From the NCBI GenBank assembly GCA_903958915.1, contig CAJBVC010000698.1, positions 1 to 5,043 of the forward strand: 5,043 nucleotides of DNA, given 5' to 3'. The position numbers and the translations under genes were made by a program. The stretch is from an uncultured beta proteobacterium (GTDB taxonomy: Bacteria > Pseudomonadota > Gammaproteobacteria > Burkholderiales > Burkholderiaceae_C). Every line of letters starts with the position of its first letter. Position 1 is the first letter of the stretch. The notes under the pieces were generated by a model. That model was not told the origin of the DNA. It made no database searches and saw nothing but the letters and a program-made list of their open reading frames with translations. Of this stretch, positions 1 through 5,043 are shown one piece after another.

Positions 1-580
1 AGACGGTGTTGCCTTGTTTGTTGAGCTTGGCAATGAACTGCCACAGCGTCTGGCGCAGTTCCACGTCCACACCGGCTGTAGGCTCGTCGAGCACGATGAC
101 CGGCGGCCTGTGCACCAGTGCTTGGGCGACCAGCATGCGCCGCTTCATGCCGCCCGAGAGCTGGCGCATGTTGGCCCCCGCCTTGTCGGCCAGCCCCAGG
201 CTCTGCAGCAATTCGTCGATCCAGGCGTCGTTGTTGCGAATACCAAAGTAGCCCGACTGAAATCGCAGCGCTTCTCGCACGTTGAAGAAGGGGTCAAACA
301 CCAGTTCCTGCGGAACGATGCCCAGTTTGCGACGTGCTGCGGCGTAATCGGTCTGCACGTCACTGCCCATCACCGTCACTCGACCGCTGGTGGCGCGGGT
401 GAGGCCGGCCAGGATGCTGATCATGGTGGTTTTGCCCGCACCATTGGGGCCGAGCAGTCCAAAGAACTCGCCTTCTTCAATGTCCAGCTGGACACCGTCG
501 AGCGCCAGGAATTGCGACCCTTTGGGGCCGCGCGGTGACGCATAGGATTTGGAGACGGTTTGAAAGGAGATGGCGGTCAT
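1..580 (-). CDS. ABC-2 type exporter ATP-binding protein, 3' end beyond window
   Basis: ATPase subunit of an ABC transporter, acting on the cytoplasmic face of the inner membrane. The first 193 codons are present and the gene runs off the left edge. Visible motifs are Walker A GPNGAGKT (residues 44-51), the Q-loop Gln91, signature LSGGM (141-145) and Walker B VIVLDE (161-166, with Asp165 and Glu166). The LSGGMKRRM signature and the DEPTAGVD stretch resemble the YadG/DrrA-like class, which normally pairs with an ABC-2 membrane protein. From remembered Burkholderiales gene order I expect that permease next, then a BolA-like gene and murA, but none of this is in the window. The ATG at 580 is the natural start, since the family N-terminus (ISFQTVSKSY) follows directly. 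No good Shine-Dalgarno is visible. The gene starts 30 bases after mlaB, so co-transcription is likely. The substrate cannot be told from the sequence. Confidence 0.93.
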   Translation of the reverse strand, partial: MTAISFQTVSKSYASPRGPKGSQFLALDGVQLDIEEGEFFGLLGPNGAGKTTMISILAGLTRATSGRVTVMGSDVQTDYAAARRKLGIVPQELVFDPFFNVREALRFQSGYFGIRNNDAWIDELLQSLGLADKAGANMRQLSGGMKRRMLVAQALVHRPPVIVLDEPTAGVDVELRQTLWQFIAKLNKQGNTV

Positions 581-610
581 GGGAGAGCCGCCATTTTAAG
601 CGGCGCGGGT

Positions 611-877
611 TCAGGCGCAGAGGATCAACTCTTCGACGCCATAGAGCGCCGCAAGATCGCGCAACCGCTGCGGCAATCCCTGCACCACCAAAACCTTGCC
701 AGCACCGGCACAGGCGCGACGAAATTCAATGAGCAACGCCAATGCCGTGGAATCAAAGTGTTGCAGCGGCTGTGCGTCCACCACGACCTGCGCAGGTTCA
801 GCGGCCAGCCCCTCGGTCAATTGCTGCAAACACGCGTTGGCGCTGGCGTGATTCAACTCCTCTGGCAGACGCAACAC
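611..877 (-). CDS. mlaB: MlaB, STAS-domain subunit of the Mla phospholipid ABC transporter
   Basis: Small cytoplasmic STAS-domain protein of 88 residues that, in E. coli, binds MlaF and is needed for assembly and activity of the MlaFEDB complex. The sequence has the STAS pattern: a first strand and helix (LRLPEELNHASANACL), a central hydrophobic strand (VVVDA, 31-35), then FDSTALALLIE (41-51), where Ser43/Thr44 sit in the loop that carries the phosphorylatable Ser/Thr in anti-sigma antagonists. A C-terminal LRDLAALYGVEELI follows. I chose the GTG at 877: it lies one base after the mlaC stop, has a purine-rich AAGAAGG upstream, and gives the N-terminus expected for the family. The open frame continues to 925, but that extension (RRWPSATRPTARR) is low-complexity and lies inside mlaC, so it is probably not translated. 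Coupling to mlaC translation is likely. Confidence 0.9.
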   Translation of the reverse strand: MLRLPEELNHASANACLQQLTEGLAAEPAQVVVDAQPLQHFDSTALALLIEFRRACAGAGKVLVVQGLPQRLRDLAALYGVEELILCA

Positions 878-878
878 G

Positions 879-1517
879 TCAGGCCTTCTTGCTGTTGGCC
901 TTGTTGCGCTCGGCCAGCGACGCAATCAGGCCATCGAGACCCTTGGCATTGACTTCCTGCGCAAACTGACTGCGGTAGGTCTCCACCAGCCACACACCCA
1001 GCACATTGAGGTTGTAGATCTTCCAACCCGCCCCCTGACCGGGCGTTTTCTCCAGCCGGTATTCAAGCTGGATCGGGTCGCCCTTGCCTTTCACCTCGGT
1101 GCGCACCAGCACCTCCTTGTCCTCAGGGGAGGCACGCATGGGCTTCATGCTGATGGTTTGATCACTGATCTGCGACAACGCACCCGCATAGGTACGTACC
1201 AGCAGGATCTTGAACTCTTCCTGCAATCGCTTCTGCTGCTCCGGTGTGGCCTGACGCCAGGCCGGTCCCACCGCCGAGGAAGTCATGCGCTGAAAATTCA
1301 CGTTGGGCATGATGCGGGTATCCACCAGCGCCACCACTTTGGAAATGTCTCCTACCAGATTGGCCTTGTCGGCCTTGATGGTGTCGAGCACATCGGTGGA
1401 AAGACGCTTGATCAGTCCATCGGCTGTCTCGTCCTCAGCGTGCGCCACAGTGGCCCCACAGGCCACCAGCGCCGTCAGGCAAACTGCCAGGACCTGTTGC
1501 AAAAAATGTCGTTTCAT
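879..1517 (-). CDS. mlaC: MlaC, periplasmic phospholipid carrier (Tol_Tol_Ttg2 family)
   Basis: Periplasmic shuttle that carries phospholipid between the MlaA complex in the outer membrane and MlaFEDB in the inner membrane. It has 212 residues from the ATG at 1517, the usual family length. The N-terminus is a signal peptide: KRH, then a hydrophobic stretch (about 5-24) and an AHA site before Glu28. The mature part fits the family: an N-terminal helical region, the DTRIMPNVNFQRMTSSAVGPAWRQ region, then LLVRTYAGAL, RTEV, a WKIYNLNVLGVWLVETYRSQF block and a lysine-rich tail. A TTG in frame at 1541 would add eight residues before the signal peptide and is less likely. An oddity is that residues 17-20 (LVAC) match a lipobox, so lipidation cannot be excluded from sequence alone. 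The gene starts 33 bases after mlaA and is followed by mlaB after one base. Confidence 0.95.
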   Translation of the reverse strand: MKRHFLQQVLAVCLTALVACGATVAHAEDETADGLIKRLSTDVLDTIKADKANLVGDISKVVALVDTRIMPNVNFQRMTSSAVGPAWRQATPEQQKRLQEEFKILLVRTYAGALSQISDQTISMKPMRASPEDKEVLVRTEVKGKGDPIQLEYRLEKTPGQGAGWKIYNLNVLGVWLVETYRSQFAQEVNAKGLDGLIASLAERNKANSKKA

Positions 1518-1550
1518 AGCGTCTTTCTGTTGCCATTTCAAGATGAAAAC

Positions 1551-2276
1551 TCAAGGCCCGGGGGCCTCTTCCTCTGGCGGATCGCCATCGAACACCTGAC
1601 TGCGGCGCCGCTGCAGATACGCTTCACGCATGAAGCTGTACTTGTCCAGAGCGGCACCGTCCACAATCGATCCAGCGCTCAGGTAGGTCGCGCGCAGATT
1701 GACGATGTTGGTGGCCGTCAAGGCGTTGCGCGTGGCGCTGTCGCCCACCGTGTTCACGACATTACCCTCCCAGTCTACCGACAACGCTGCAGTGTCCCGA
1801 AGCGTTGACGGTCCCAGCAGGGGCAGAACCAGATAGGGTCCCGGCTGCATGCCCCAGCGACCCAGCGTCAAACCGAAATTGGCCGTATGACGCTCCACAT
1901 TGAGGTCGCTGGCCACATCCACCAAACCCAGCAGACCCACCGTGGAATTAACCATGACACGCGCAATGCTGTCGCCCGTGTCCTGGCCACGCAACTGCAA
2001 GGCGTTGTTCACAATGGACCAGACATCTTCCAGGTTGTTGAAGAAGTTGGTGACCCCCTTGCGCATCCAGGAGGGTGTCACATTCTGATAGACCGTAGCC
2101 ACCGGCTTCATCAGCACACGGTCCAGGGTGTCATTGAACTCAAAGACGCTGCGGTTCATGGATTCCAGCGGATCGCGGCGGTCGGGACTGCTGACGGTGG
2201 CACACGCCTGCAACAGCAGCACGGCCAGCAACAGCAAGGTGCGCTGGAGTACTTTGGGGAAATTCACTGACGCCAT
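1551..2276 (-). CDS. mlaA: MlaA (VacJ) outer-membrane phospholipid lipoprotein
   Basis: Outer-membrane lipoprotein of 241 residues that, in characterised species, forms a pore-like ring in the inner leaflet, associates with porins, and removes mislocalised phospholipid from the outer leaflet for transfer to MlaC. The signal peptide is clear: Lys8/Arg12, a leucine-rich core, and lipobox LLQAC with the lipidated Cys at residue 25. The +2 residue is Ala, not Asp, consistent with Lol sorting to the outer membrane. Family hallmarks follow: DPLESMNRSVFEFND (35-49), the NFFNNLEDVW segment, GLLGLVDVAS, and the NFGLTLGRWGMQPGPYLVLP block followed by LGPSTLRD. The acidic, proline-rich C-terminus (GDPPEEEAPGP) is probably a flexible tail. 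I chose the ATG at 2276; a GTG at 2288 would add four residues. Its position between mlaD and mlaC differs from E. coli, where mlaA is elsewhere. Confidence 0.95.
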   Translation of the reverse strand: MASVNFPKVLQRTLLLLAVLLLQACATVSSPDRRDPLESMNRSVFEFNDTLDRVLMKPVATVYQNVTPSWMRKGVTNFFNNLEDVWSIVNNALQLRGQDTGDSIARVMVNSTVGLLGLVDVASDLNVERHTANFGLTLGRWGMQPGPYLVLPLLGPSTLRDTAALSVDWEGNVVNTVGDSATRNALTATNIVNLRATYLSAGSIVDGAALDKYSFMREAYLQRRRSQVFDGDPPEEEAPGP

Positions 2277-2296
2277 CGAGCCGACCACTATCGAAA

Positions 2297-2782
2297 CTAT
2301 TTCTTGGTCAGATCGACCATGCCGCCGTCTGAAGCCTTGCTGTAGAGGAACTGGCTGATCAGGCTTTCCAGCACCACGGCCGACTGGGTGGCGCTGATCA
2401 CATCACCAGTTACCAGGTTTTCTGCAGCAGCACCGGCCTCAATGCCCATGTATTGCTCACCGAGCAGGCCACTGGTCAAAATTTTCAGCGAGCTGTCTTT
2501 GGGAAACGCATGGCGGTTGTCCATATTGAGCGTTACACGTGCCTGAAAAGTCTTGTCATCAAAGTCTATGGATTCGACCCGTCCCACGACAACGCCCGCA
2601 CTTCTCACTGCTGCTTTGGGTTTTAGCCCGCCAACATTGTCAAAGCGGGCCTTAATGACGTAATCGCCGGTCGTGGCAGAGAAACTGCCCAGGTTGGCGG
2701 CCTTGAGTGCCAGGAACACCAGCCCCAGGAAGCCCAGCATGACAAATGCGCCGACAAGTATTTCAGTGTTTCTTTTTTGCAT
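2297..2782 (-). CDS. mlaD: MlaD, MCE-domain substrate-binding subunit of the Mla transporter
   Basis: Inner-membrane-anchored MCE protein of 161 residues. In E. coli it forms a hexameric ring above MlaE with a central hydrophobic channel through which phospholipid passes to or from MlaC. A single N-terminal transmembrane helix spans about residues 8-29 (ILVGAFVMLGFLGLVFLALK). The MCE domain runs about 39-117, with the typical FDNVGGLKPKAAVRSAGVVVGRV and LKILTSGLLGEQYMGIEAG segments. A C-terminal amphipathic helix (about 133-147, QSAVVLESLISQFLY) would line the channel. I chose the ATG at 2782, which puts the usual MQ(K/R) start just before the membrane helix. A GTG at 2818 overlaps the mlaE stop by four bases (GTGA) and would add 12 residues; it cannot be ruled out, since neither site has a strong Shine-Dalgarno. 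mlaA follows after 20 bases. Confidence 0.95.
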   Translation of the reverse strand: MQKRNTEILVGAFVMLGFLGLVFLALKAANLGSFSATTGDYVIKARFDNVGGLKPKAAVRSAGVVVGRVESIDFDDKTFQARVTLNMDNRHAFPKDSSLKILTSGLLGEQYMGIEAGAAAENLVTGDVISATQSAVVLESLISQFLYSKASDGGMVDLTKK

Positions 2783-2814
2783 AGTGGTTGCGGTTAGGTT
2801 CGTGCCTGACGGGT

Positions 2815-3606
2815 TCACTTGGTCGAGAACATCAGGGCCGTCAAAATGAAGTCCATGAACAGAATGCCGAGCGAAGAAAATACGACAGTGCGAGTCGTTG
2901 CATACGCCACACCTTCGGGCGTTGCCTCCGTCTCATAACCCTGATAGAGGGCAACGAAGGTGCAGATCACACCAAAAACCACGCTCTTGACAACGCCGTT
3001 ACCAATATCGCGCACAACGTCCACACGGCTTTGCATGATGGACCAAAAATTGCCCGCGTCAATTCCGATCAGCAACACCGCCACGATGTAGGCGCCAACA
3101 ATGCCAACCGCGGAGAAAAGGATCGCGAGAATCGGCATGGAAATTACACCGCCCAGGAATCGCGGCGCCAAAATGCGCTGTGTCGGGTCCACCGCCATCA
3201 GGTCCATCGCTGCGATCTGTTCGCCAGCCTTCATCAGCCCAATTTCCGCGGTAAGCGAGGTCCCGGCGCGACCAGCAAACAGCAGTGCGGCCACCACGGG
3301 TCCGAGTTCCCGCACCAGCGCGAGGTTGACAATGAGGCCTAGCGACTCCGAGGCGCCGTAAATGACCAGCGCGTAGTACATCTGCAGCGCCAGTACAAAG
3401 CCCACCGCAATGCCGGAGGCCAGAATGATCAGCAGCGAGCGATTGCCCACCGCGTGTACTTGCGCCACCACCAGGTAGGGCCTGCGCATGGCAGGGCCAA
3501 GCGACTTCAGCAGTGTTCCAAAGAACAGGGCGGCATGCCCAAGTGCGGCCATCAGCGCAATCGTCCGCTCTCCAAACCTCGCGAGGAAGTCGACAACAGG
3601 AGACAT
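2815..3606 (-). CDS. mlaE: MlaE, inner-membrane permease of the Mla phospholipid transporter
   Basis: Integral membrane permease of 263 residues, the usual size for the MlaE/YrbE family; two copies form the transmembrane core of MlaFEDB. An N-terminal amphipathic segment (about 10-38) precedes several hydrophobic helices (about 57-82, 98-111, 150-182, 205-221 and 240-260). The family signature is intact: LVRELGPVVAALLFAGRAG (97-115), followed by TAEIGLMKAGEQIAAMDLMAVDP, where the EIG and the EQIxAxxxM stretch include the coupling helix contacting the ATPase. The conserved GYETEATPEGV motif is at 223-233. The ATG at 3606 shares one base with the mlaF stop (TGATG), which implies translational coupling, and a G-rich stretch (GGGGTGGG) upstream could serve as ribosome binding site. 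No anomaly was seen. Confidence 0.97.
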   Translation of the reverse strand: MSPVVDFLARFGERTIALMAALGHAALFFGTLLKSLGPAMRRPYLVVAQVHAVGNRSLLIILASGIAVGFVLALQMYYALVIYGASESLGLIVNLALVRELGPVVAALLFAGRAGTSLTAEIGLMKAGEQIAAMDLMAVDPTQRILAPRFLGGVISMPILAILFSAVGIVGAYIVAVLLIGIDAGNFWSIMQSRVDVVRDIGNGVVKSVVFGVICTFVALYQGYETEATPEGVAYATTRTVVFSSLGILFMDFILTALMFSTK

Positions 3607-4436
3607 CAGGCACCCACCCCAAATTCCTCACGCACCGATTTGGCGGGATAGTGAAAATTGATGGGGCCGTCGGGTTCGCCATGGATGAATTGGCGGGTTT
3701 CCGGGTCGGTGGATGCCATGAGTTCGGCCGGTGTGCCCTGCGCCACAATGCGCCCCTGGTTGGCAAACAGCACGACATAGTCACTGATGGCCATGCACTG
3801 CGGCACATCATGCGACACCAGCAACGAGGTCGCGCCGGTAATGTCGTTGAGGGAGCGTATCAGTTTGCCGGCGACACCCATGGACACCAGGTCCAGCCCC
3901 GCGAAGGGTTCGTCGTACATGATGAGTTCGGGGTCCAGCACAATGGCGCGCGCCAACGCAACGCGACGCGCCATACCCCCTGAAACTTCCGAAATGCGCA
4001 ACGATGCCGCGCCGCGCAAGCCCACCGCATTGAGCTTCATCAGCACAATGTCACGAATCAGGCTTTCAGACAGGTCAGTGTGCTCGCGCAAGGGGAATGC
4101 CACATTGTCAAACACCGACAGGTCGGTAAACAAAGCGCCGAACTGGAACAGCATGCCAAGACGCCTGCGAAACTTGTACAGCTCGGCACGGTCCGTGACA
4201 TCGACGGGAGAACCTTCAAACCGTACTTGCCCCTTGGTGGGCGCATGCACCCCACCGATGAGGCGCAGCAAGGTGGTTTTGCCACACCCCGATCCACCCA
4301 GGATAGCCGTTACTTTGCCTCGGGCGAAGTTCAGGCTCACATCGCGCAGGATCGTGCGCCGCTCGTCATAACCAAAGGACACTTGGTCAATCTCGATCAG
4401 GGAGTTCTCGCTGGAAACGGGCGTGGAATGGGCCAT
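3606..4436 (-). CDS. mlaF: MlaF, ATPase of the Mla phospholipid ABC transporter
   Basis: Cytoplasmic ATPase that powers the MlaFEDB complex. With the ATG at 4436 it has 276 residues. Motifs are Walker A GGSGCGKT (47-54), Q-loop Gln98 in LFQFGALFTDLSVFDNV, signature SGGMARR (152-158), Walker B LIMYDE (171-176) and H-loop His209. MLFQFGALFTDLSVFDN and VSGGMARRVALARAI are typical of the MlaF/Mkl family rather than other ABC ATPases. The C-terminus (FIHGEPDGPINFHYP) matches the extension that in E. coli reaches over the partner MlaF subunit and contacts MlaB. A TTG at 4460 would add eight residues, but it lies inside a hairpin, so I prefer the ATG. No Shine-Dalgarno is visible for either. The residue after GLD is Leu where I recall Pro in relatives. 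First gene of the operon; its stop overlaps the mlaE start by one base. Confidence 0.96.
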   Translation of the reverse strand: MAHSTPVSSENSLIEIDQVSFGYDERRTILRDVSLNFARGKVTAILGGSGCGKTTLLRLIGGVHAPTKGQVRFEGSPVDVTDRAELYKFRRRLGMLFQFGALFTDLSVFDNVAFPLREHTDLSESLIRDIVLMKLNAVGLRGAASLRISEVSGGMARRVALARAIVLDPELIMYDEPFAGLDLVSMGVAGKLIRSLNDITGATSLLVSHDVPQCMAISDYVVLFANQGRIVAQGTPAELMASTDPETRQFIHGEPDGPINFHYPAKSVREEFGVGA

Positions 4437-4449
4437 ACAAAAAAGAATG

Positions 4450-4470
4450 TGCCGGGTCAATTGCCCGGCA
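4450..4470 (-). promoter_or_regulatory. GC-rich hairpin with T-run in the mlaF leader
   Basis: A perfect 7-base inverted repeat (TGCCGGG / CCCGGCA) with a 7-base loop lies 13 bases before the mlaF ATG. Read on the minus strand it is followed by CATTC, then six T in a row (4444-4439), ending two bases before the start codon. Stem plus T-run resembles an intrinsic terminator, though the T-run begins five bases late. It could end read-through from upstream, act as an attenuator, protect the 5' end of the mRNA, or be an operator. The repeat is certain; the role is inferred. Confidence 0.5.
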
Positions 4471-4716
4471 GCGAGATCATAAGGGAAAACACTAGGGCCC
4501 GCTCTGGCGCACCCTGTTGGGCGTGCGACTCAAAAACAGCGGCGGCTGACAAAATCATTGGCCGCTTCGGAGTCTGACTTGCACCGGGAGTGCACAGAAC
4601 CGGTAATTGATGACCGCCTCCGCTAGTCCACACCGTTTGGCCGGTGATCACACATATCGAACCGACAGTCGAACGCAAATTCAGCGGATGCGTGCGAATC
4701 GGGATTGCCAGGTGAT
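4461..4716. other. intergenic region between the RraA-family gene and mlaF
   Basis: No convincing gene is seen on either strand. It holds the end of the leader hairpin and the -10-like hexamer near the mlaF side, plus a smaller hairpin at 4573-4598 (TCTG-TGCAC stem, five-base loop, GTGCA, three-base bulge, CAGA). No strong terminator was seen directly after the RraA-family stop. An 87-codon open frame on the minus strand (4457-4720) starts inside the end of that gene and has no recognisable protein features. No tRNA shape was found. Confidence 0.6.
4476..4481 (-). promoter_or_regulatory. possible -10 element of the mla operon
   Basis: TATGAT on the minus strand matches five of six bases of the sigma-70 -10 consensus and lies 39 bases before the mlaF ATG. 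Transcription would start near 4469, placing the hairpin at the very 5' end of the mRNA. No acceptable -35 box is found at normal spacing (the hexamer at 17 bases is GAGCGG), so the call is weak. Confidence 0.25.
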
Positions 4717-5043
4717 TCAAATAGGCTGCTTCGTGAGGATGATGCCATCCCCATCAGCGTATAAATAATCGCCTGATACAAAGTGAACACCAGCGAAGCT
4801 AACAGGCACATTCAATGCACCATCCATAGGCGCCATATATTTGCGCGGGCAAGTCCCGATTGCATATAAAGCCACTTTGATGTCTTTGATTTGTACCGTA
4901 TCGCGCACATAACCATTAATGATAATGCCGTTATAGTTATTCTGCTGAGCAAAATTCATTAACTTCTCACCCACAACAGCGTAGTATTCTGCAGCCACAT
5001 CCACAACCACCACTTTCCCGGTGCCATCCACGTCACGCAGTAA
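4717..5043 (-). CDS. RraA-family protein (aldolase-like / RNase E regulator-like), 5' end beyond window
   Basis: C-terminal part (108 codons) of an RraA-fold protein; the frame is open to the right edge, and the start lies outside. Family features are the strand GKVVVVD, the segment YNGIIINGYVRD, then IGTCPRKY, and the ending VPVSFAGVHFVSGDYLYADGDGIIL. The fold covers E. coli RraA, which inhibits RNase E, and 4-hydroxy-4-methyl-2-oxoglutarate (HMG) aldolases. The Arg-Asp pair in GYVRD matches the substrate- and metal-binding pair of the aldolases, whereas E. coli RraA has Arg-Gln there, so an enzyme seems more likely than an RNase E regulator. An oddity is that the glycine-rich stretch usual after VVD (GGGS in relatives I recall) is VAAE here. 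About 46% GC over 4741-5040 is low for this window, suggesting a different origin. There is no evident functional link to the mla genes. Confidence 0.85.
   Translation of the reverse strand, partial: LLRDVDGTGKVVVVDVAAEYYAVVGEKLMNFAQQNNYNGIIINGYVRDTVQIKDIKVALYAIGTCPRKYMAPMDGALNVPVSFAGVHFVSGDYLYADGDGIILTKQPI

Noticed and set aside
14..538. 174-codon open frame on the plus strand
   Set aside because: It lies wholly antisense to the ABC-2 type ATPase, whose motifs are intact; the His/Gln/Arg-rich translation is typical of an antisense shadow.
577..594. Five-codon open frame (MAALP) whose stop overlaps the start of the ABC-2 type ATPase
   Set aside because: It could in principle couple translation, but with no Shine-Dalgarno and so short a length it is most likely chance.
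1158..1808. 216-codon open frame on the plus strand
   Set aside because: Antisense to mlaC and mlaA, both clearly recognised; no domain in the plus-strand translation.
3059..3811. 250-codon open frame on the minus strand across the mlaF/mlaE junction
   Set aside because: It is a shadow in another frame of two well-recognised genes; its translation is rich in Trp, Arg, Cys and Gly without any family pattern.
3787..4371. 194-codon open frame on the plus strand
   Set aside because: Antisense to mlaF; Ser/Arg-rich with no family features.
4507..4526. Imperfect inverted repeat in the gap upstream of mlaF
   Set aside because: The stem has a mismatch and a G-T pair and no T-run after it; not distinguishable from background in GC-rich DNA.
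4457..4720. 87-codon open frame on the minus strand in the gap before mlaF
   Set aside because: It begins inside the end of the RraA-family gene, shows no recognisable domain or signal sequence, has no clear ribosome binding site, and its end runs through the leader hairpin.

Overview
The window is a chromosomal segment from a Gram-negative bacterium, most likely a betaproteobacterium of the order Burkholderiales, perhaps Comamonadaceae. This rests on the gene order and on protein sequences as I remember the families; no search was run. Every gene I can support lies on the minus strand, so transcription runs from high to low coordinates.

From right to left: the 3' part of an RraA-family gene (5043-4717) enters from the right edge. 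A 256-base gap (4716-4461) follows, with no convincing gene. It ends in a -10-like hexamer and a GC-rich hairpin with a run of six T immediately before the next start codon. Then comes a compact six-gene block: mlaF (ABC ATPase), mlaE (inner-membrane permease), mlaD (MCE-domain lipid-binding subunit), mlaA/vacJ (outer-membrane lipoprotein), mlaC (periplasmic lipid carrier) and mlaB (STAS-domain subunit). Downstream, 30 bases after mlaB, is the first 193 codons of a second ABC ATPase of the ABC-2 exporter type, which runs off the left edge.

The six mla genes encode a complete Mla phospholipid transport pathway. MlaA in the outer membrane exchanges phospholipid with soluble MlaC, which docks on MlaD in the inner membrane, where MlaF, MlaE and MlaB form the ATP-driven complex. 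In E. coli mlaA lies apart from mlaFEDCB; here it sits between mlaD and mlaC, so all known core components are in one probable operon. Junctions are tight: a 1-base overlap for mlaF/mlaE, 1 base between mlaC and mlaB, and 20-33 bases elsewhere with the starts chosen here.

I found no undescribed system. The points most worth a second look are the hairpin/T-run leader of mlaF, a lipobox-like motif in the MlaC signal peptide, and an RraA-like gene that is clearly lower in GC than its neighbours and lacks the usual glycine-rich loop. No RNA genes, insertion sequences, CRISPR arrays or long repeats were seen.
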